Positions 44,491 to 52,295 of a DNA stretch of 64,000 bases are shown piece by piece. The stretch comes from JAWPMT01 sp965267435 (GTDB taxonomy: Bacteria > Bacteroidota > Bacteroidia > Cytophagales > Cyclobacteriaceae). The position numbers and the translations under genes are program-made. The DNA lies in contig OZ253960.1 in assembly GCA_965267435.1 (NCBI GenBank), positions 2,542,001-2,606,000 on the forward strand, given 5' to 3'. The notes under the pieces were generated by a model, which made no database searches, was not told the DNA's origin, and saw nothing but the letters and a program-made list of their open reading frames with translations. The number at the start of each line of letters is the position of its first letter. The first letter of the stretch is position 1.

Positions 44491-44513
44491 GCGAGCGAGA
44501 GCTCGCTTTTTTT
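44491..44513 (+). terminator. Terminator between the lipoprotein and TPR genes
   Basis: Stem GCGAGC/GCTCGC with loop GAGA is followed by TTTTTTT. It is placed 80 bases after the lipoprotein stop and only 22 bases before the TPR start, so the TPR gene is either expressed by read-through or has a promoter overlapping this site. Confidence 0.85.
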
Positions 44514-44535
44514 ATATATATTCGATGCCATAGTT

Positions 44536-45822
44536 ATGGGCATCCGAATCAAGATATTAAACATACTTGCACTCCTCCTGTTTAGCATGCCATCAGCACA
44601 TGCGAATTCAGACCTCGATGAGCGACGCAAAGAGGCATACTCCATTATCGACACTGACCCTGTGAAGGGGAATGAGCTCTACAAAGAACTGATAGAAGAC
44701 GCCTTGAAGGATGACAACTGGAAAATTGTTGTTCAATCCTATTATATAAGAGGATGGAGCCAAGAAAAACAAATTGACAACCTTGCTCAGGCTGTCCTTC
44801 TCTATTTGGAGGGCGTTCGCTACGCCGAAAACTTCGAATATGAGGGATCGAAGAAAGATCTAATTCAAGGTCTCAAGTACACCGGTCAAATATTTAGCCG
44901 ATATGGCGACTTTGAAAACTCGCTCAAGTACTACTCCCGAGCCATGGACTTGGCTGAAGAACATAAGTTTTTCGGACTTTACTGCAACTTATTGGTATCA
45001 ACAGCACAGATTCACTTTGATATGGATGATCATGAAACTGCCCTAACGCTGCTAGACGCTTGTTTCGATTACTTCCATGAGCTTGACAATCGAACAATTG
45101 CCACAATATATAATGAGCAGGGATTGATCTACAGTGAATTGGGAAGGATTCCAGAAGCGCTCAGTACTTTCACAACACTCCAAAAATTTGTCAAGAATCA
45201 TGAGGATTTGGAGACAGAGTTCATGGAGTTGAGCCTTCACAACATAGGTGACGCCTACATGCAAAGTGGCGAATGGGCCAACGCTGTTCAAAGCTTCAAA
45301 GAAGCCCTTGCCTATAAGAAAGGAAATGGAGCCAACGATAATTCCATCTTCTTTACCCTTTCAGACTTAGGTGAATGCCTCCTCGAATCGGGTCATCTAA
45401 CAGAGGCCCGTGCCTATTTCCAGGAAGCAGAAAGCCTCCTGGGTGATGGAATCCACAAACCTGGCATATACAAATTGTACAAACTAATGAGCAGGATGAA
45501 CTTGCTGGAAGATAATATGGTGGCTTACATGAGTTATCAGGATTTGTACGGGGCTACGCTAGAAGCTTATTTATCAGAACAACAGCAAACTGAAGCTGCA
45601 GACAAAAAGTACAATTTGGAACTAATAACCACACGGTACTTCGAGCACGTCGCTGAACAAGAGCGCTCACGTCAAATAAGACAATTTGCGCAAATGGGAG
45701 GCTTAGCCATGATCTTCTTGATCATCTCCATCCTCGGCTACTACCAATACTCCAGGTACCGACTACGGAGAGATCTGGAAACCGCTCTACGACCCTACGC
45801 TGAGACGGTGTACATCGAATGA
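44536..45822 (+). CDS. TPR-repeat membrane protein, sensor-like without output domain
   Basis: The product is 428 residues: signal peptide (ILALLLFSMPSAHA), then about seven tetratricopeptide repeats from residue 60 to 340 (for example YGDFENSLKYYSRAMDLAEE; LGRIPEALSTFTTLQKF; SGEWANAVQSFKEALAYK; SGHLTEARAYFQEAESLL). A coiled stretch and one membrane helix follow (MGGLAMIFLIISILGYYQY), then a short basic and acidic tail. Bacteroidota TPR histidine kinases and LuxR regulators have this same periplasmic TPR plus one helix, but here nothing follows the helix: the cytoplasmic part is about 25 residues. A start-codon-proximal inverted repeat is noted separately. Confidence 0.85.
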   Translation: MGIRIKILNILALLLFSMPSAHANSDLDERRKEAYSIIDTDPVKGNELYKELIEDALKDDNWKIVVQSYYIRGWSQEKQIDNLAQAVLLYLEGVRYAENFEYEGSKKDLIQGLKYTGQIFSRYGDFENSLKYYSRAMDLAEEHKFFGLYCNLLVSTAQIHFDMDDHETALTLLDACFDYFHELDNRTIATIYNEQGLIYSELGRIPEALSTFTTLQKFVKNHEDLETEFMELSLHNIGDAYMQSGEWANAVQSFKEALAYKKGNGANDNSIFFTLSDLGECLLESGHLTEARAYFQEAESLLGDGIHKPGIYKLYKLMSRMNLLEDNMVAYMSYQDLYGATLEAYLSEQQQTEAADKKYNLELITTRYFEHVAEQERSRQIRQFAQMGGLAMIFLIISILGYYQYSRYRLRRDLETALRPYAETVYIE

Positions 45823-46156
45823 GATAGTTGCCATATCCAGTCAAGGGCTTCTGCTGCCCGATCCTTTCACGCTTCTTACGTATTATAACGAACCAATGGG
45901 TCTATAGAATGGATACGGGTATATGATGCTTGACAAGATCACGCAAAGGTCTTAATTCACCTCACGGCCGCATCAATGCCACGACCTACAGGGTTACCCA
46001 TAGATCTCTCAATCAAGGAAAAGACCTACATAGGGGTGCTTCCAGAGCAACTGCCTGTCATATGACTGAAGAGGCCTGGTAAGAAAGAGTTTGGGGAAGG
46101 CGGGTAATGTAGCCGGTGTAAGTAGAGAACACTGGCGTCAAGGTAGGTAGTACGGA
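45823..46156. other. 334-base gap, nothing recognised
   Basis: It lies between the TPR gene and the convergent HTH gene. There is no gene-like frame over 40 codons with a plausible start, no terminator with a T-tract and no repeat shared with the rest of the window. Confidence 0.4.
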
Positions 46157-46642
46157 TTAGATATCGATATCCAGCTTCTTACGAAGAACATCCACCATAC
46201 CGGCGTTCTTCTCGTAGAGGTCGAGAATCTTGAGCTTTTGCTCTTCGTTCTCTTTGATGAGGTGCGTTACCAATTCACTGAGCTCCTCTACCTCCGTCTC
46301 AGCATTCGCGCTGAGCCTCATCACGTCGATGATCTCATATACACGTCTTTCGACACTGACTTTAAGGTTCTTTACAGCACCTCTCTTACCCTTTTGCTCT
46401 TTGGCATTCTGGGTCTTTTTAGTGTAATCAATGATCTCTCCAGAACCTCTGAGCAACCACTCAGAATTCACTTCATCAAAGCGAAAGAGAATTTTGTTGA
46501 GAACATCAAAACTAGGCTTATTTCGGCGGCCCCGGATAATGTTGTAGACAACGGCCGCTTTAACCCCTATAAGCTCCGCGAAGGAGTTGGGGTTCTGATC
46601 CAATACCTGGATTAGCTGATTTATGCGATCATTTATCATCAT
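46157..46642 (-). CDS. HTH (XRE/phage-repressor-like) regulator
   Basis: The product is about 161 residues from ATG 46642; a GTG at 46651 is an alternative. The N-terminal helix-turn-helix is RINQLIQVLDQNPNSFAELIGVKAAVVYNIIRGRRNKPSFDVLNKIL, of the type used by phage repressors and by Bacteroidota accessory regulators. ReEvaluable middle: a basic linker (KKTQNAKEQKGKRG). The C-terminal half is a long coiled coil (VEELSELVTHLIKENEEQKLKILDLYE), probably for dimerisation. No peptidase domain is present. It is flanked by large non-coding gaps holding repeated motifs that may be its operators. Confidence 0.82.
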   Translation of the reverse strand: MMINDRINQLIQVLDQNPNSFAELIGVKAAVVYNIIRGRRNKPSFDVLNKILFRFDEVNSEWLLRGSGEIIDYTKKTQNAKEQKGKRGAVKNLKVSVERRVYEIIDVMRLSANAETEVEELSELVTHLIKENEEQKLKILDLYEKNAGMVDVLRKKLDIDI

Positions 46643-46903
46643 AATACTCACGTCAGGTTTATAGTAACCTTCGAAAAATGAGAAAAGAAGGGTTACAAGA
46701 GCAACCCTTCCTCATTAAGAACCAGCTATGGAAAATAGATACTCACTATTTAATACAAGTATAATAGCATTTGATGAAAATACAAACTCCTGATCCAAAA
46801 ATGTTATCATTTGCTATAGCCCTTCCGTTATCCAGAAGACTCTTTGAAATAGTGGTGGAGTAGTAGGCGAACAGACTAGAAAAGACCGTTATTTGACACT
46901 GAT

Positions 46904-46929
46904 AAAAAAGGGCTCAACTGATGAGCCCT
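46904..46929 (-). terminator. Minus-strand terminator without an assigned gene
   Basis: On the minus strand the stem GGGCTCA/TGAGCCC with loop TCAGT is followed by TTTTTT. The next terminator upstream (47220-47250) already serves the oxidoreductase, so this one marks a separate short transcript or read-through. Confidence 0.8.
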
Positions 46930-47219
46930 GAAGGGTGAGTACCATCCCATAGCTGAAACAAAACAAGAATTCTTTGCTCTCTTTTGGAAAGGTACAGATA
47001 ATATTATTGCTGACCAAATAAAATTTGTTGCCCGAGTACTATCTCCCAATAATATTATCAATTGCTAGCGATTCGCAACTGACAGAACCTATGTGGGTAC
47101 GTAGGCGAAGGTGGAAAAGTCAGTGGTCAAACCAGGGAGCTTCGCCATATCATGGATCCCGATCCTTGAGATTGAGGGCGAGTCCCTTTGCCTCAACCCG
47201 TGAGCCAAAAATTGGACAT

Positions 47220-47250
47220 AAAAAAGAGGACTCCAAGATTTGAAGTCCTC
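47220..47250 (-). terminator. Terminator of the MDR oxidoreductase gene
   Basis: On the minus strand the stem GAGGACT/AGTCCTC with an 11-base loop is followed by TTTTTT. It is 163 bases beyond the oxidoreductase stop. Confidence 0.8.
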
Positions 47251-47412
47251 CCAAAACAACTAAAGGTCCCTAGCTGGCTTAACCATGTGACTTTTCAAAT
47301 ATAGGTATATTTCAGTTAATCACAAATAAACGCAGAATTTTATTTCTTTTTTTCGAATAAAACCGAATATTATTATCATATGCTATAACGTGCTGTGCGA
47401 TTATATCATTTG

Positions 47413-48423
47413 CTATAGTCGCACTATAACTTTCCCAGTACTCGCCCTTGACTCTATCCATTTATGGGCCTCAGGCATCTCATCAAAATTGAAGACACGA
47501 CCGACATGCGGCTTGATATCTTGGCGAAGCAAAAACTCCGAGAGCTCTTTCCAGGACTCCCTGGCTACTTTCTTGTTACCAGTCAGATAGCCAATGTGCG
47601 ATGCTGAAATCCCATAGCTACCTCGAGCCATTTTCAATACGTCTACTTTCGGCGCCTCCTTCCAGGTCTTCCACCATGTGATGGGGTTCCACTTCTTGAA
47701 AGGAATGCTGGCAAAGCCAATTACCACCAACCTACCAAAAGGATTGAGCAGCTTCACGCTCTTGCGGAAAACATCGCCACCGACGACCTCAAGTACCGTG
47801 TCGACGCCACCCCTCTCCTTTTTGATGATCTCGAAGAAATCGTCGCTGGCATAGTTGATGGCGTGATCAGCGCCGAGCTCTTTGATCAGCTTCAGCTTAT
47901 CGGGCTTACTGGCTGTACCCCATACTTCGCAGCCCAGAGCCTTCGCCAACTGGACCGCCGCTGTTCCCACACCTCCGGCAGCTGCCTGAATGAGGACCAC
48001 CTCTCCTGGGGAAACACGAGCTTGCTTCACGAGTGCCACCCAAGCCGTCATGAAATTGACGAGGAGCGCACCATGCTCCTCCGCCGACAATCCGCTGACT
48101 GCCGGAAAAGTCAGGTGTTCCGGAACGCAGGTGTACTCTGCGTAGGCACCATATTGCTTGCCGAGGATCACTTTGGCCCCGACTGCGACTTCTTTGACAT
48201 CATCTCCCACGGCCACTACCTCACCAAAAGCCTCCATCCCGGGTATGTAAGGTTTCTTAGGTGCCCACGAATACTGACCTCTCCGTGAAAGAATCTCAGC
48301 ATAGTTTAACCCAATGGTCTCAATCTTGATCTTTACTTCATTGGCTTCAGGAACAGGCTCCGGAACGTCGTGGATCTTTAGCACTTCCGGCTTTCCGGCT
48401 TTGGTCAGTAAGTAGGCTTTCAT
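47413..48423 (-). CDS. Medium-chain dehydrogenase/reductase, quinone oxidoreductase type
   Basis: The product is 336 residues. MKAYLLTKAGKPEVLKIHDVP begins a GroES-like domain without catalytic or structural zinc Cys clusters. The Rossmann motif is VLIQAAAGGVGTAAVQLAKALG. GLNYAEILSRRGQY and VVIGFAS are typical of NADPH:quinone reductase and VAT-1-like MDR enzymes. An insertion WNPITWWKTWKEAP (about residues 245-260) is characteristic of the VAT-1-like branch. It reduces quinones or activated alkenals with NADPH in the cytoplasm. It lies 36 bases downstream of rbsK on the same strand. Confidence 0.9.
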   Translation of the reverse strand: MKAYLLTKAGKPEVLKIHDVPEPVPEANEVKIKIETIGLNYAEILSRRGQYSWAPKKPYIPGMEAFGEVVAVGDDVKEVAVGAKVILGKQYGAYAEYTCVPEHLTFPAVSGLSAEEHGALLVNFMTAWVALVKQARVSPGEVVLIQAAAGGVGTAAVQLAKALGCEVWGTASKPDKLKLIKELGADHAINYASDDFFEIIKKERGGVDTVLEVVGGDVFRKSVKLLNPFGRLVVIGFASIPFKKWNPITWWKTWKEAPKVDVLKMARGSYGISASHIGYLTGNKKVARESWKELSEFLLRQDIKPHVGRVFNFDEMPEAHKWIESRASTGKVIVRL

Positions 48424-48459
48424 AGTTACGTGTTTGAAGTACGAATTTAAGCCAACACA

Positions 48460-49365
48460 CTAGATCTGGTACCGACTCCGAACCTCTTCTCGAGTGGGAA
48501 TGGACGGCTGCGCCCCCAACCTTGTGACGGAAATTGCTGCAGCTGCCTGTGCCAAATCAATGGCTTGCCGCAAATCGCCGAGCTGCAGAAATCCAGCTGC
48601 CAGGGCACCATTGAATACGTCACCCGCAGCCGTGGTATCCACAGCGGTCGTCTCATGGCCTTTGATCAGGCCTTTGAAATCCACGGTAGAACAATAGACA
48701 CCTTCGGCTCCCAAGGTGATAATCACCCCCTGACAACCTTTACTATGTAAGTTGGCGCATGCCTGCTGTGCATCAGTGACCGAAGACACTTGCACGCCGG
48801 TGTAGAATTCCGTCTCAGTTTCATTGGGTGTGAAGAGGAAAACCTTCGTCAGGTCCAGATCATCAAGTGCTACGGCCGGTGCTGGATTCAAGATAACCGG
48901 GATATGCAACTTTGATGCCTTGTCAATAGCACGCAACACCGTCGCGGTCGGGATCTCGAGTTGAAGCAGGACCAGTTCCACCCTATCGAACAAGTCATCT
49001 GTTACATGCTCTGCTGTCATTTCGCCATTGGCCCCGGGATTGATCGAAATGCAATTTTCTCCCTTTGCGTCAATGTGTATCAAAGCAGTACCCGTTGGCT
49101 TGTCCACGCGCCTAATGAAGCCCGTATCTATGCCCTCTCGCTGATAACCCTCCAATGCGGTATCCCCAAAGCCGTCCGTTCCCAGTGAGCAGAGAAACCT
49201 TGTATCGGCACCCATCCGTGCGGCCGCGACCGCTTGATTGGCTCCCTTGCCTCCTTGTACCACTTGCATATGTGAACCTGTTACCGTCTCGCCTGGCCTG
49301 GGCAGATGTGGCACCTGCATCACGATATCCGTATTGGCACTACCTATCACCAAAACACGTCCCAT
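48460..49365 (-). CDS. rbsK: Ribokinase
   Basis: The product is 301 residues of the PfkB family. The N-terminal GSANTDIVMQVPHLPRPGETV and GGKGANQAVAAARMG (ribose-binding) are diagnostic. ILNPAPA and LFTPNETE follow, and the catalytic anion-hole motif DTTAAGDVFNGALAAG is complete. It phosphorylates D-ribose at O5. Its start lies 1 base after the stop of the transporter gene, so the pair is an operon for ribose or nucleoside-derived sugar use. Confidence 0.95.
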   Translation of the reverse strand: MGRVLVIGSANTDIVMQVPHLPRPGETVTGSHMQVVQGGKGANQAVAAARMGADTRFLCSLGTDGFGDTALEGYQREGIDTGFIRRVDKPTGTALIHIDAKGENCISINPGANGEMTAEHVTDDLFDRVELVLLQLEIPTATVLRAIDKASKLHIPVILNPAPAVALDDLDLTKVFLFTPNETETEFYTGVQVSSVTDAQQACANLHSKGCQGVIITLGAEGVYCSTVDFKGLIKGHETTAVDTTAAGDVFNGALAAGFLQLGDLRQAIDLAQAAAAISVTRLGAQPSIPTREEVRSRYQI

Positions 49366-49366
49366 A

Positions 49367-50362
49367 TCAGTAGTTTCTTGAAATGATGATCAAAACCAAA
49401 CCCGCCACGAAACTGAGAAACATGAGAGTGATGAGTCGATTGGTCCGAGGTGGTGCCCCCTTGAATTCCTTCCAAACGAAAACACCCCAAAGGGCCGCCA
49501 CCATCGTCGCCCCTTGACCGAGCCCGTACGAGATGGCAAAACCCGCCTTCTCGGAGGCGATGAGACTGAAGGTCATCCCCAGGACCCAGATAAACCCTCC
49601 TAGCAATCCCATCGTATGGCTGCGCAGGCCTCCACGGACGTATTCCCGATAAGTCACTTTCTCTCCGTAGAGGGGCGAGTACATAAAAAAGCTGTTGAAC
49701 AGGAAATTGGATAAGAACACACCTACCGAGAACACGAATACCGCAGCATATGGCGTCATCAAGCCTGGCTCAGGAGAAGTGAAGTTGGTCGTCATCGAAG
49801 CAGCGACGAATCGAAAAAAGAATCCCATGAGGGTACCTCCCGCCAAGGCGATGACAATGCCTTTGGTAGAGACACCCCCACTTGAAATACTGCGATACGC
49901 TAGCGCATCGAGCACAATGGCCACAATCACCAATGCCACACCGCTGAAAAGTACGAAGGCATCTCCAACGGGCGTAGCCAGGTAGTTGACCACCACGCCC
50001 AATACCAAGGCCAAGCCAATCCCTACCGGGAATGCCGTGGCCATTCCGGCGATAGCGATGGCCGCAACGATCAACAAATTGGCAATATTGAACACCACCC
50101 CACCCAGAAACGCACTCCACATGGAAGAAGACGACGCCTGGGAGAGACTGTCCATGAATGACTGTCCCTGTGAACCCGAGCTTCCAATGGTTAGTCCGAA
50201 AATAAGCGTGAAGACCACGAGCCCGATGACATAGTCCCAATAGAACAACTGGAAAGACCAGTCTTTTGAAGCGAGCTTTTGTGTATTGGCCCACGACCCC
50301 CAGCAAAGCATGGTGATCACACACAGGAAGACGGCAAGGGTATAGGATTGTACTATCAACAT
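49367..50362 (-). CDS. DMT-superfamily transporter (GRP/ureide-permease-like), probable ribose uptake
   Basis: The product is 331 residues with 10 predicted helices. Segments include ITMLCWGSWANTQKLA, FQLFYWDYVIGLVVFTLIFG, GGVVFNIANLLIVAAIAIAGMATAFPVGIGLALVLG and FSLIASEKAGFAISYGLGQGATMVAALWGVFVWKEFKG. This is the layout of glucose/ribose uptake and ureide permeases (RbsU/GlcU/UPS). Being directly upstream of ribokinase strongly suggests that ribose or a nucleoside sugar is the cargo. Confidence 0.82.
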   Translation of the reverse strand: MLIVQSYTLAVFLCVITMLCWGSWANTQKLASKDWSFQLFYWDYVIGLVVFTLIFGLTIGSSGSQGQSFMDSLSQASSSSMWSAFLGGVVFNIANLLIVAAIAIAGMATAFPVGIGLALVLGVVVNYLATPVGDAFVLFSGVALVIVAIVLDALAYRSISSGGVSTKGIVIALAGGTLMGFFFRFVAASMTTNFTSPEPGLMTPYAAVFVFSVGVFLSNFLFNSFFMYSPLYGEKVTYREYVRGGLRSHTMGLLGGFIWVLGMTFSLIASEKAGFAISYGLGQGATMVAALWGVFVWKEFKGAPPRTNRLITLMFLSFVAGLVLIIISRNY

Positions 50363-50406
50363 AAACGGACGTATTATTTTATCTCAACTATTGGCTGTAG
50401 TCCTCA

Positions 50407-50616
50407 ATGACCAGGCAAGCCCAAAAAACGAGGATCACAGAAATTGTGAGAAGTCGCATTGGTCAGGGGTTCGTACAGCTCTTCAATGAAAATTATCATA
50501 AGATATATCAATTTGAGTGTATGGGGTCGCCGGCCTATCCGGAACTTCTGCTCACACCAAACAATACCTCTGAGAGCCGGAAGCTTGCGTTCCTAAGATG
50601 TTCGGTGCACATTTGA
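50407..50616 (+). pseudogene. Possible remnant of an HNH endonuclease
   Basis: A 69-codon frame reads TEIVRSRIGQGFVQLFNENY and later ECMGSPAYPELLLTPNN. Restriction-type HNH nucleases have (K/R)xRIGQGxFR...Y...C-x(6)-PELLxASHIxPW. The RIGQG start and the C-to-PELL spacing agree, but the catalytic SHI is replaced by PNN and the protein stops about 20 residues later. I read it as a decayed nuclease fragment; chance similarity cannot be excluded. It is followed 4 bases later by the membrane-anchored coiled-coil gene. Confidence 0.3.
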
Positions 50617-50620
50617 TCGT

Positions 50621-51277
50621 ATGGAGAAGAACGTCAATTGGCTAGATCATATCTTGAACTTCCTCGGTGTCATTCTTGGCGTATCTCTTGCCTTTTATAT
50701 CAGCACCTGGAATGACTACCGAAAGCAAAGTGCAGAACAACTACATATCCTTTCCTCACTCAGTACTGAATTGGGATCTGATATAGAAGTATACACCAAC
50801 TATCAAATTGAAGCCAACCAGCAACATGCACAGAGAATCGAAAGGGTGCTATCTCGGCTGAATGCAGGTAATATGGATAGCCTGGAACACTACCTGGATG
50901 GATGCTTCACCTACACCAACTTTGCCTCTCCAAGAGTTACCTTCCGGTCGATCTCCTCCTCGGGCAAAATCGAACTCATTGATGATTTCGACCTCCGCAT
51001 GGAGTTGGCAGACTTCTATGAGATCAATGTTTCTGAAGCACACCACAAAGGTCAGGTTCAGATCGACTTCTACAATTCGCACCTCATGCCCTGGATCATA
51101 GCGAACATGGATTTGTCCACCCGAACCGTCAAAGTGAAGGACAGGCAAGTGCTGATTAACCTATTACACTTGTACCGCTACCAAATCCAAAGTAAGATCA
51201 GCGAATACAAGAAAGTACTGGAAAGAGCGACGTATTTGAAGTCAAAGCTGGAGGAGCATATTCGAAGTGTCAGATAA
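50621..51277 (+). CDS. Membrane-anchored coiled-coil protein, second DUF6090-like copy
   Basis: The product is 218 residues. A membrane helix (HILNFLGVILGVSLAFYIS) precedes TWNDYRKQSAEQLHILSSLSTELGSDIEVYTNYQ, then mainly helical sequence ending in a coiled coil (LERATYLKSKLEEHIRSV). It has the same order of parts as the gene at 5465-6163, with low identity by eye. No enzyme motif is visible. It is followed by its own terminator. Function unknown. Confidence 0.65.
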   Translation: MEKNVNWLDHILNFLGVILGVSLAFYISTWNDYRKQSAEQLHILSSLSTELGSDIEVYTNYQIEANQQHAQRIERVLSRLNAGNMDSLEHYLDGCFTYTNFASPRVTFRSISSSGKIELIDDFDLRMELADFYEINVSEAHHKGQVQIDFYNSHLMPWIIANMDLSTRTVKVKDRQVLINLLHLYRYQIQSKISEYKKVLERATYLKSKLEEHIRSVR

Positions 51278-51323
51278 CCAACCGTCAGGGTCCTGAAACC
51301 GGAAAATTCCGAAAGCGAAAACT

Positions 51324-51346
51324 CGCCATTTCATGGCGCCTTTTTT
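51324..51346 (+). terminator. Terminator after the second DUF6090-like gene
   Basis: Stem CGCCAT/ATGGCG with loop TTC, then CCTTTTTT. It lies 46 bases after the stop codon. Confidence 0.85.
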
Positions 51347-51391
51347 CGTTTCTAGCACCTCGCTGCAGCAAGCTGCGCTCAGTCAGAAACG

Positions 51392-51421
51392 AAAAAAGCT
51401 CGAGCTTATCGCTCGAGCTTT
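51392..51421 (-). terminator. Terminator of tRNA-Pro
   Basis: On the minus strand an 11-bp stem AAAGCTCGAGC/GCTCGAGCTTT with loop GATAA runs into TTTTTT. It begins 11 bases after the tRNA 3' end. Its T-tract and that of the convergent plus-strand terminator are parts of a 14-bp inverted repeat CTTTTTTCGTTTCT...AGAAACGAAAAAAG. Confidence 0.88.
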
Positions 51422-51431
51422 CACTTTCTTG

Positions 51432-51506
51432 TCGGGGCGGCAGGATTCGAACCTGCGACCCCCTGCTCCCAAAGCAGGTGCGCTAACCGGACTGCGCCAC
51501 GCCCCG
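51432..51506 (-). tRNA. tRNA-Pro (TGG)
   Basis: On the minus strand: acceptor CGGGGCG/CGCCCCG, D loop with CAGTCCGGTTAGCGC, anticodon stem CCTGC/GCAGG with loop TTTGGGA (TGG), T arm GCAGG-TTCGAAT-CCTGC and discriminator A73. CCA is not encoded. Confidence 0.95.
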
Positions 51507-51688
51507 AACAGTTTTTTGCTTTAGAACAAAGAGGATTGCCCCAAAAGCGGACGCAAATGTAATTATTTTTCTTACATCCCTTTTATCATCTGGGAGGTTT
51601 TTCGACACGACATTCAAATCACATTCCCGAGTGGATATCCGAAAGATTCGCTACGTGTTCCTATCTTCCGAAGCCAAATAATACTCAG

Positions 51689-52291
51689 ATGAAAATAGGA
51701 ATCATAGGGGCAGGCAATGTCGGGTCCGCCCTTGCCGCGAATTGGGCTGCAAAAGGCCATGAAGTCCACCTTGGCGTGAGAAACCCCGAAGATGGTAAAT
51801 GGCAGTCCTCCAATGCATCAAGCGTGACGACTCCTCGAAGTGCCGCCGCCCTGGCCGAAGTACTTTTGATTTCTCTACCGGTCAAAGCCATCGTCGCTGT
51901 GGCCCAATCTGTCGGTGATCTGTCGGGCAAAGTGGTGATTGACGCCACCAACTCGGTCTTCCAAAAGCCAGCACCCTATGAAAATGGCTTGGAAGCTTTC
52001 AAGGCATTGACTGGAGCCGACGTCGTCAAGGGTTTTAATACGACGGGTTTCGAGAACATGGTAGATCCCATTTATGATGGGCAGGGCATTGACATGTTTA
52101 CTGCTGGCAGTAGCACGCATGGCAAATCGATCGTCGATCAACTCGCAAAGGACGCTGGCTTCGGAGCATGCTATGACTTTGGTGGTGACGACAAAGTACC
52201 CCTGATAGAGCAGTTTGCCCTTGCATGGATCAATCTTGCCATCATGCAGGGACAGGGCAGAGACGTCGCCTTCAAAGTCCTTCGCAGATGA
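51689..52291 (+). CDS. NAD(P)-binding F420-reductase-like oxidoreductase
   Basis: The product is 200 residues. The Rossmann start is MKIGIIGAGNVGSALAANWAAKGHEV, followed by LGVRNPEDGKW and LLISLPVKAIVAVAQSVG. VVIDATNSV and VVKGFNTTGFENM are signatures of the NADPH-dependent F420 reductase-like (DinI/Npdn-related) family. In bacteria without F420 these proteins probably reduce other substrates with NADP(H). It converges with the carbonic anhydrase gene (4-base gap). Confidence 0.87.
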   Translation: MKIGIIGAGNVGSALAANWAAKGHEVHLGVRNPEDGKWQSSNASSVTTPRSAAALAEVLLISLPVKAIVAVAQSVGDLSGKVVIDATNSVFQKPAPYENGLEAFKALTGADVVKGFNTTGFENMVDPIYDGQGIDMFTAGSSTHGKSIVDQLAKDAGFGACYDFGGDDKVPLIEQFALAWINLAIMQGQGRDVAFKVLRR

Positions 52292-52295
52292 ATGT

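Larger units (their letters stand above)
46652..47412. other. 760-base non-coding region with repeated motif and two terminators
   Basis: The motif ATCATwTGCTATA occurs three times in the same orientation: 46806-46818, 47375-47387 and 47405-47417 (the last reaches 5 bases into the oxidoreductase 3' end). A hairpin AAGGGTT/AACCCTT lies near 46685-46707, just upstream of the HTH gene. Two minus-strand terminators (46904-46929 and 47220-47250) divide the region. The 290 bases between them have no gene-like frame and may be transcribed as a small RNA. Confidence 0.55.

Noticed and set aside
46876..47061. 61-codon minus-strand frame containing a terminator
   Set aside because: Its end runs through the terminator stem and no motif is seen; a non-coding transcript is more likely.
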